Below, one piece after another: positions 58,016 through 64,000 of a stretch of DNA of 64,000 nucleotides; the first letter of the stretch is position 1, and every line of letters begins with the position of its first letter. The translations under genes and the position numbers were made by a program. The notes beneath the pieces were generated by a model. The model ran no database searches. It worked only from the letters and a program-made list of their open reading frames with translations, and was not told where the DNA came from. This DNA is from Pseudomonas sp. ok272 (GTDB taxonomy: Bacteria; Pseudomonadota; Gammaproteobacteria; Pseudomonadales; Pseudomonadaceae): NCBI RefSeq assembly GCF_900109995.1, contig NZ_FOCB01000008.1:1-64000 (forward strand), given 5' to 3'.

Positions 58016-59440
58016 TCAGGCCATCTGCGCTGCGGCGGCGATTTCGGCAGGCTTGGCGTCACGCACGGTGCGCCAGGTGTTGTAAGCCATCAGCAACATG
58101 CCGCTGAAGAAGATCGCACCGCCCACCAACCGCACGACGAAGCCTGGGTGGCTGGCCACCAGGGTTTCGACGAAGGAGTAGGTCAGCGTGCCGTCTTCGT
58201 TGACTGCGCGCCACATGAGGCCCTGGGCGATGCCGTTGACCCACATCGAAGCGATGTAGAGCACGGTGCCGATGGTCGCGAGCCAGAAGTGCGCGTTGAT
58301 CAAGCCGACGCTGTGCATCTGCTGGCGACCGAAGATTTTCGGGATCATGTGGTACAGCGCGCCAATGGAGATCATTGCCACCCAGCCGAGTGCACCGGCG
58401 TGTACGTGGCCGATGGTCCAGTCGGTGTAGTGAGACAGGGCGTTGACGGTCTTGATGGCCATCATCGGGCCTTCGAAGGTCGACATGCCGTAGAACGCGA
58501 GGGACACCACGAGGAAGCGCAGGATTGGGTCGCTGCGCAACTTATGCCAGGCCCCCGAGAGGGTCATCATGCCGTTGATCATGCCGCCCCAGCTCGGAGC
58601 CAGCAGGACCAGTGACATCACCATGCCCAGCGACTGCGCCCAGTCCGGCAGCGCGGTGTAGTGCAGGTGGTGCGGGCCGGCCCAGATGTACAGGGTGATC
58701 AGTGCCCAGAAGTGCACGATCGACAGGCGATACGAATACACCGGACGCTCGGCCTGTTTCGGCACGAAGTAGTACATCATCCCCAGGAAGCCCGCCGTGA
58801 GGAAGAAACCTACCGCGTTATGCCCGTACCACCACTGGACCATGGCATCGGTCGCACCGGCATACACCGAGTAGGACTTGGTCAGGCTGACCGGGAGTTC
58901 CAGGTTGTTGACGATGTGCAGGATGGCCACGGTAACGATGAAAGCCCCGAAGAACCAGTTGCCAACATAGATGTGCTTGGTCTTGCGCTTCACCAGTGTG
59001 CCGAAGAACACGATGGCGTAGGCGACCCAGACGATGGTGATCAGGATGTCGATCGGCCATTCCAGCTCGGCGTACTCTTTGGAGCTGGTGTAGCCCAGCG
59101 GCAGCGTGATCGCCGCCAGCAGGATCACCAGTTGCCAGCCCCAGAAGGTGAACGCGGCGATTTTCGGCGCGAACAGTTGGGTTTGGCAGGTGCGTTGCAG
59201 TGAGTAGTACGAAGCGGCGAACAGCGCGCAGCCACCAAAGGCAAAGATCACCGCATTGGTGTGAAGCGGGCGCAGGCGACCAAAGCTGGTCCAGGGCAAG
59301 TTGAAGTTCAGTTCGGGCCAGACCAATTGAGCCGCGAGAAAAACCCCGAGCCCCATGCCGACGATGCCCCATACCACCGTCATAATGGCGAATTGGCGGA
59401 CCACCTTGTAATTATAGGCGGTGCTTGTAGAAGTGTTCAT
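58016..59440 (-). CDS. ccoN: Cbb3 cytochrome oxidase catalytic subunit I, copy 2
   Basis: A 474-residue haem-copper oxidase subunit, paralogue of the copy at 54303. All metal-ligand histidine motifs are kept. ATG 59440 gives [16 protein letters not shown], aligned with copy 1. In P. aeruginosa the corresponding Cbb3-2 operon is strongly induced by Anr at low oxygen; a perfect-type Anr box (TTGAC-N4-ATCAA) lies 123-136 bp upstream here. Differences from copy 1 cluster at about residues 75-200. Confidence 0.96.
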   Translation of the reverse strand: MNTSTSTAYNYKVVRQFAIMTVVWGIVGMGLGVFLAAQLVWPELNFNLPWTSFGRLRPLHTNAVIFAFGGCALFAASYYSLQRTCQTQLFAPKIAAFTFWGWQLVILLAAITLPLGYTSSKEYAELEWPIDILITIVWVAYAIVFFGTLVKRKTKHIYVGNWFFGAFIVTVAILHIVNNLELPVSLTKSYSVYAGATDAMVQWWYGHNAVGFFLTAGFLGMMYYFVPKQAERPVYSYRLSIVHFWALITLYIWAGPHHLHYTALPDWAQSLGMVMSLVLLAPSWGGMINGMMTLSGAWHKLRSDPILRFLVVSLAFYGMSTFEGPMMAIKTVNALSHYTDWTIGHVHAGALGWVAMISIGALYHMIPKIFGRQQMHSVGLINAHFWLATIGTVLYIASMWVNGIAQGLMWRAVNEDGTLTYSFVETLVASHPGFVVRLVGGAIFFSGMLLMAYNTWRTVRDAKPAEIAAAAQMA

Positions 59441-59537
59441 GGTTCCCCATCCACGGATCAGTTGAAGTGAAGGCGTCTGCACGCGGCAGCACGCTTCCTT
59501 CGCCTGGAGTTATAGGCAGATTAAAAGCGAGGTAAGC

Positions 59538-60224
59538 ATGGGCAATGAAGTCGGGGGCGGTATTGACGGGGATCAATGGGCGAAGTGCGTGCGTGACCAT
59601 GGCTGGCTGTGGGATGGCGCAGGCGTGCCGCTGTCGGACGCCTCGCGCACCTTGATCCTGGCCCATGGCGCAGGCGCACCGATGGACAGCAGCTTTATGA
59701 GCGACATGGCTGCACGCCTCGCCGCTCAGGGTGTCAACGTGCTGCGCTTCGAGTTTCCCTACATGGCCCAGCGACGTGTCGATGGCGGGAAACGCCCACC
59801 CAACCCGGCGCCCAGGTTGCTGGAGTGCTGGGCGCAGGTGTACGCACTGGTGCGACGTCATGTCGCTGGGCGGCTGGCCATCGGTGGCAAATCCATGGGT
59901 GGGCGCATGGCCAGTTTGTTGGTCGATGAGTTGGGGGCGGATGCGCTGGTGTGCCTGGGGTATCCGTTTTATGCGGTGGGCAAGCCGCAGAAGCCGAGGG
60001 TCGAGCATTTGGCCGGATTGAAGGCGCCGACCTTGATCGTCCAGGGCGAGCGCGATGCCTTGGGCAATCGGCAAGCGGTGCAAGGTTATGACCTGTCGCC
60101 GAGCATCGAGCTGATGTGGCTGGTGGCGGGGGATCATGACTTGAAGCCGTTGAAGGCTTCGGGGTTCAGTCATGAGCAGCATTTGGCGGCTGTGGCGCAG
60201 AAGGTGGCTGCATTTCTTCAGTGA
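59538..60224 (+). CDS. Alpha/beta hydrolase (KANL3/Tex30-like)
   Basis: Up to 228 residues of alpha/beta-hydrolase fold. LILAHGAGAPMDS forms the oxyanion region, GGKSMGGRMAS carries the nucleophile Ser119, and VAGDHDLKP supplies a late His. This family resembles dienelactone-hydrolase-like proteins; the substrate is unknown. The start is uncertain: ATG 59538 follows GAGGTAAGC, but the first 17 codons overlap the divergent ccoN2 Anr box and look less conserved, so GTG 59589 is an alternative. The same gene position is found in P. aeruginosa beside ccoN2. Confidence 0.82.
   Translation: MGNEVGGGIDGDQWAKCVRDHGWLWDGAGVPLSDASRTLILAHGAGAPMDSSFMSDMAARLAAQGVNVLRFEFPYMAQRRVDGGKRPPNPAPRLLECWAQVYALVRRHVAGRLAIGGKSMGGRMASLLVDELGADALVCLGYPFYAVGKPQKPRVEHLAGLKAPTLIVQGERDALGNRQAVQGYDLSPSIELMWLVAGDHDLKPLKASGFSHEQHLAAVAQKVAAFLQ
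59563..59576 (-). promoter_or_regulatory. Anr/FNR box for the ccoNOQP-2 operon
   Basis: TTGACGGGGATCAA on the + strand is a TTGAC-N4-ATCAA dyad, equally a box when read leftward. It is centred 129 bp before the ccoN2 start and lies within, or just before, the first codons of the divergent hydrolase gene. Confidence 0.8.
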
Positions 60225-60249
60225 AAGGTTGACTGCCAGCACTGACCTC

Positions 60250-60321
60250 TTCGCGAGCAGGCTCGCTCCCACAGTGATCGGTGGTGATAACGCCCTGTAG
60301 GAGCGAGGCTTGCCCGCGAAG
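60250..60321. repeat. REP doublet
   Basis: TTCGCGAGCAGGC...CTCCCAC (60250-60272) faces GTAGGAGCGAGGC...CCGCGAAG (60297-60321). It lies between the converging hydrolase and aer genes. Confidence 0.85.
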
Positions 60322-60358
60322 ACGGCGGCACAGCTCGCATAACCTTCAAGCCGATCAT

Positions 60359-60392
60359 AAAAAACCCGGAAGCTTTCGCTGTCCGGGTTTTT
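60359..60392. terminator. Terminator between hydrolase and aer
   Basis: AAAAAACCCGGA and TCCGGGTTTTTT pair around an 11-base loop, with tracts suitable for termination in both directions. Confidence 0.92.
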
Positions 60393-60408
60393 TGTCGAGC
60401 CGTCGTGG

Positions 60409-61974
60409 TCAGCGGTTAAATCGCTCCACCAGCGAATACTGGGTGCTGGCGGTCTTGGTCAGCTCTTCGCTGAGCAGTGCCGAGTTTTGTGCCTGCTCCG
60501 AGGTCCGGTCGGCCAGATCGGAGATGTTGCTGATGTTGCGGCTGATCTCTTCGGCCACAGCGCTTTGCTCCTCGGTGGCCGCGGCGATCTGGGTGGTCAT
60601 GTCGGTGATGTTGGCCACCGCTTCGCTAATCCCCACCAGTGCCTGGTCCGCTTCCAGCACCCTGGCCACGCCTTCCTCGGCCTGGCGATGTCCGGCTTCC
60701 ATGGTTTGCACGGCGGTGCCGGCGGTTTGCTGGAGCTTGGCGATCAGGCTGTGGATCTGCCCGGTTGATTCGCTGGTGCGTTGCGCCAGTTGCCGCACCT
60801 CGTCGGCCACGACCGCAAAGCCACGTCCCATCTCGCCAGCACGGGCGGCTTCGATGGCGGCGTTCAAGGCCAGCAGGTTGGTCTGGTCGGCAATGCCTTT
60901 GATCACGTCCACAACGCCGCCGATCTCGTCGCTGTCCTTGGCCAGTTGGGTGACGGTCAGCCCGGTTTCACCGACCACCACCGACAAGCGCTGGATGGCG
61001 TCGCGGGTTTCACCGGCGATGTCACGCCCGCGGCTGGTCAGGCGATTGGCTTCCTGGGTGGCGTCAGCGGTGCGCTGCACATGGCTGGCGACTTCCTGGG
61101 TGGTGGCGGCCATCTGGTTGACGGCGGTGGCCACTTGCTCGGTTTCCAGGCGCTGGCGTTCCAGGCCGCTGGAGCTGTCGTGCGCCAGGGCATCGGATTG
61201 CCGCGCTTGTTCGGTCAGGTGCTCGGCGGTGTCCTGCAAGCGAGTGAGGCAGGTCTTCAGGCGGGCTTCCTGGCTGAGGATCGACATCTCCAGGCGTGCC
61301 TGCGCACCCCGGCTGTCGGTATACATCCGGGCGATCAGCGGGTCGGACGTGGTCTGCTCGGCCAGGCGCAGCAGGCGCTTGAGGCCGCGTTGTTGCCAGC
61401 TCAACCCGAGCAGGCCCAGCGGTACCGACAAGCCGGCCGCCAGGGCAAAGCCCCAGTGCGAGTTGAGGGTGGCGCCAATCATGAAGCTCAGTTGGCTGAC
61501 CAGAATGAACGGCAGCCAGTCCTGGGCGACCGGCAGCCACTTGTCGGTGGAAGGAATCGCCGACTTGCCCTGGTTGATGCGTTGGTAGAGTGCTTCGGCG
61601 CGGCGGATCTGCTCGGCGCTGGGCTTGACCCGCACCGACTCGTAGCCGACCACCTGGCTGCCGTCGAACACGGGCGTGACGTAGGCGTTGACCCAGTAGT
61701 GATCGCCGTTCTTGCAACGGTTCTTGACGATGCCCATCCAGGGCAAGCCTTGCTTGAGCGTGCCCCACATATGCGCGAACACCGCCGCCGGCACGTCAGG
61801 GTGACGAACCAGGTTGTGTGGGGCGCGGATCAGTTCCTCACGGGAAAACCCACTGATCTCGACGAAGGCATCGTTGCAGTAGGTGATCACACCTTTGGCA
61901 TCGGTGGTGGAGATCAATCGCTGTTGTGCCGGAAAGGTCCGTTCGCGTTGTGTGATGGGTTGGTTATTACGCAT
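60409..61974 (-). CDS. aer: Aerotaxis receptor Aer (PAS-containing chemoreceptor)
   Basis: A 521-residue chemoreceptor. The N-terminal PAS domain (about residues 15-115, [19 protein letters not shown] then [19 protein letters not shown]) should bind FAD and sense redox state. A hydrophobic hairpin (about 150-195) anchors it in the inner membrane without a periplasmic sensor. The C-terminal signalling domain has the conserved hairpin tip [21 protein letters not shown] 61974 gives the standard Aer length. It steers cells towards oxygen and follows the oxidase genes, which fits the regional theme. Confidence 0.95.
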   Translation of the reverse strand: MRNNQPITQRERTFPAQQRLISTTDAKGVITYCNDAFVEISGFSREELIRAPHNLVRHPDVPAAVFAHMWGTLKQGLPWMGIVKNRCKNGDHYWVNAYVTPVFDGSQVVGYESVRVKPSAEQIRRAEALYQRINQGKSAIPSTDKWLPVAQDWLPFILVSQLSFMIGATLNSHWGFALAAGLSVPLGLLGLSWQQRGLKRLLRLAEQTTSDPLIARMYTDSRGAQARLEMSILSQEARLKTCLTRLQDTAEHLTEQARQSDALAHDSSSGLERQRLETEQVATAVNQMAATTQEVASHVQRTADATQEANRLTSRGRDIAGETRDAIQRLSVVVGETGLTVTQLAKDSDEIGGVVDVIKGIADQTNLLALNAAIEAARAGEMGRGFAVVADEVRQLAQRTSESTGQIHSLIAKLQQTAGTAVQTMEAGHRQAEEGVARVLEADQALVGISEAVANITDMTTQIAAATEEQSAVAEEISRNISNISDLADRTSEQAQNSALLSEELTKTASTQYSLVERFNR

Positions 61975-62354
61975 GGCTTTTTCAATCCGCAAGGCTTTGA
62001 CAAGGTGTCGGCACTGAGGCGCTTTTATTGAATTTATTTTTTGCTTTGCATCAGGTTATGCGGGCTGTGGGATTCATCGTGTTATGACGTCAGATTAAAA
62101 GTTTTCAGGGTTTCCCAAAGTATTCGCTCAGCGTATGATTTCGCGCCCCATTCTCTTGGGGTTTGCGTGTGTCAATTAAAAGTCGTTGTTAGGTCGGCCT
62201 CCGTTTCGATGTGCCTCTAATAAATAAATAGTTACTAGCTAACTGAATTGATTGGCTTTTCAAGCGTATTCCGGATCATTGAGCGTGGTTCGGTGCAGTC
62301 ATCGCATGAGGTGATGGCGGTAGCGTTGGGAATATAAAAAAGGTGGGGAAGTTG
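61975..62354. other. AT-rich leader between aer and the polyketide synthase gene
   Basis: 380 bp with clearly lower GC than the flanks and no gene. It must carry both divergent promoters. Visible structure: a CCCCA/TGGGG mini-hairpin (62146-62161), the near-palindrome GTTACTAGCTAAC (62231-62243), and AATAAATAAATA just before it. No Anr box is found. The low GC suggests imported regulatory DNA. Confidence 0.5.
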
Positions 62355-64000
62355 ATGGGTAGCAAGGTTGCAATTATTGGGGCGTCATTTCGTTTTCCAG
62401 GCTCCACTTCGGCAACTTTTTGGCAGAACTTGCTGGAGGGACGCGATTTTATTACCCAGGTTGATCCGGCCCGTTGGTCCCATGACGAGTTCTTCCACCC
62501 TGACAAAGCCAATCCGGGCACTTCCTACACCTTTGCTGCCGGCACCCTGGGAGATATTTCCACCTTCGATGCAGGGTTCTTCAGCATTTCTCCACGCGAA
62601 GCCGCGATCATGGACCCTCAGCAGCGCCTGTTGCTTGAACTGGGCTGGGAAGTGTTCGAGAACGCCGGGGTAAAACCCTCGAGCGTGCGCGGCAGCCAGT
62701 GCGGTGTGTACCTGGGTATTGCCAGCACCGATTACGCCTATCGCCTGTCCCATGACCTGTCGTTGGTGGATTCCTCCACGGCCACGGGTAACACGCTGAG
62801 TATCGCGGCCAACCGGCTGTCGTATATCTATGATTTGCGCGGTCCGAGCATGGCGGTCGATACGGCCTGCTCCTCGTCACTGGTGGCTTTTCACCAGGCG
62901 TGCCAGGCCATTCAAAGCGGAGAGATCGACCAGGCGTTGACGGGCGGCGTCAGCCTGCACCTGCACCCCTTCGGTTTCCTGATCTTCTCCAAGGCCTCGA
63001 TGTTGTCGCGCAAAGGGCGCTGCAACGTGTTCGATGAAGCCGGTGACGGTTACGTGCGCTCCGAAGGCGGCGGCTTGTTCTACCTCAAGGATTACGACAA
63101 AGCCGTTGCCGATGGCAACCCAATCCTGGCCGTAGTCGCGGGCAGTGCGGTCAATACCGACGGGCGCAAGTCCGGCTTGACCGTACCCAGTGCCGAGGCC
63201 CAGGCGGCATTGATGACGCAAGCCTACGCCAAAGCGGGCATTTCACCGGCCGACATCGATTACCTGGAGGCCCACGGCACGGGTACCCCGGTGGGTGATC
63301 CGATTGAAAGCCGGGCTATCGGCTTGGCATTGGGCCAGGCGCGTGCTGCCGACCAGCCGCTGCTGATCGGCTCGATTAAAAGCAACATCGGTCACCTGGA
63401 GGCCGCTTCCGGAGTCGCGGGCCTGATGAAGGCGCTGTATTGCGTTACCGAGCGGCAGGTACCGGCCACCATTGGTATCAAGAACCTCAATCCGCGTATT
63501 CCATTCGCCGAACTCAACCTCGATGTCGTCACGCGCAACCAAGCCCTCAAGCCCAACGGCACGCTGGTGGTGGGCGTCAACTCGTTCGGTTTTGGCGGTG
63601 CCAACGCCCACGTCATCTTGCAGAGCCACACCTGTGAGGCGTTACCGGCGGTGATTCCGGCTGTTTCGGCACCTGTGCCGTTGATGGTCACGGCCAAAGA
63701 CAGCGCCGGGCTGGCCGACATGGCGCAGAGCATTGCCCAGCACCTGAGTGATAGTCCGGCTGCGAGCCTTTACGACGTCGCCTACCAAACCATGCTGCGT
63801 CGCGATCTACACGCCCAACGCGTAGTGGTCTTTAGCGGCGACCCGCAACAAAGCGCTCAGGCGCTGCTGGATTTCGCCCTGGATCCGGCCGTCCCGGCCT
63901 TGAGTTCAATCCTGGAGAGCGGGCGAGCACTGGATCACGTCAAGGGGCCGGTGTTTGTATTCTCCGGCAATGGCTCTCAGTGGGAGGGTATGGGCAGGGC
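62355..64000 (+). CDS. Type I polyketide synthase (partial, N-terminal KS and start of AT)
   Basis: At least 548 residues, open at the window edge. The ketosynthase begins at residue 3 (VAIIGASFRFPGS) with no loading module. The catalytic triad is complete: Cys172 in DTACSSS, His307 in EAHGTGT and His347 in NIGHLEAASG. After the SFGFGGANAHVIL end of the KS and a linker, an acyltransferase begins (VFVFSGNGSQWEGMGR). ATG 62355 follows AGGTGGGG. A KS at the extreme N-terminus followed by AT suits a highly reducing or mycocerosic/hglE-like iterative synthase. It lies beside aer, where I expect acnA in related genomes. The product is unknown. Confidence 0.93.
   Translation, partial: MGSKVAIIGASFRFPGSTSATFWQNLLEGRDFITQVDPARWSHDEFFHPDKANPGTSYTFAAGTLGDISTFDAGFFSISPREAAIMDPQQRLLLELGWEVFENAGVKPSSVRGSQCGVYLGIASTDYAYRLSHDLSLVDSSTATGNTLSIAANRLSYIYDLRGPSMAVDTACSSSLVAFHQACQAIQSGEIDQALTGGVSLHLHPFGFLIFSKASMLSRKGRCNVFDEAGDGYVRSEGGGLFYLKDYDKAVADGNPILAVVAGSAVNTDGRKSGLTVPSAEAQAALMTQAYAKAGISPADIDYLEAHGTGTPVGDPIESRAIGLALGQARAADQPLLIGSIKSNIGHLEAASGVAGLMKALYCVTERQVPATIGIKNLNPRIPFAELNLDVVTRNQALKPNGTLVVGVNSFGFGGANAHVILQSHTCEALPAVIPAVSAPVPLMVTAKDSAGLADMAQSIAQHLSDSPAASLYDVAYQTMLRRDLHAQRVVVFSGDPQQSAQALLDFALDPAVPALSSILESGRALDHVKGPVFVFSGNGSQWEGMGR

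Noticed and set aside
61994..62010. Possible Anr box upstream of aer (TTTGACAAGGTGTCGG)
   Set aside because: One half-site is good, but the other does not fit ATCAA/GTCAA at the right spacing.

Overview
The window is about 61-62% GC and almost fully coding. Gene content and order point to a fluorescent Pseudomonas (P. fluorescens group). Supporting signs are the ppsR/ppsA - rraA - cmaX-crfX-cmpX-sigX-oprF block, rmf beside pyrD, anr-hemN-ccoSIHG with two tandem cbb3 oxidase operons, and GTGGGAGCG...CTCGCGAA-type REP sequences between genes. Comparisons with P. aeruginosa gene order are from memory, not from an alignment.

Layout. (1) 1-9.2 kb: gluconeogenic PEP synthase and its regulatory kinase/phosphorylase, a lipase-like hydrolase, RraA, then the envelope-stress cluster ending in sigma factor SigX and the major porin OprF. 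(2) 9.6-18.6 kb: pyrD, rmf, rlmKL, a CHASE-PAS-GGDEF diguanylate cyclase, dacB and yggL, covering pyrimidine synthesis, ribosome modification or hibernation, and cell wall. (3) 18.6-27.9 kb: a purine catabolism region with a BenE-family transporter, a GntR/FCD regulator, guanine deaminase and xanthine dehydrogenase XdhABC as one leftward operon, and a second GntR/FCD regulator divergent from it. Two TGAC-N6-GTCA palindromes lie in that divergent gap. (4) 27.9-40.3 kb: chromosome maintenance genes smc, zipA, ligA, the 4.5S SRP RNA, two orphan exported proteins, then dnaX, ybaB and recR. (5) 40.3-44.7 kb: a REP tract carrying a small transposon-like insertion, an acyl-CoA dehydrogenase, apt, the oxygen sensor anr and hemN. 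(6) 44.7-59.5 kb: the cbb3 oxidase region, with a TauE/SafE-like protein, ccoS-I-H-G, a small accessory island (VapBC-type toxin-antitoxin and a low-GC secreted phosphoesterase), then ccoNOQP-1 and ccoNOQP-2. Anr-type boxes precede hemN, ccoG, ccoN1 and ccoN2, so this is one low-oxygen regulatory unit. (7) 59.5-64 kb: an alpha/beta hydrolase, the aerotaxis receptor Aer, an AT-rich gap, and the first 548 codons of a large type I polyketide synthase cut by the window edge.

Most of the window is core Pseudomonas chromosome. The least ordinary parts are the polyketide synthase at the right edge, a 145-bp element with 18-bp terminal inverted repeats and a 10-bp target duplication inserted into a REP sequence, the vapBC/phosphoesterase island inside the cco locus, and the putative operators of the xdh operon.
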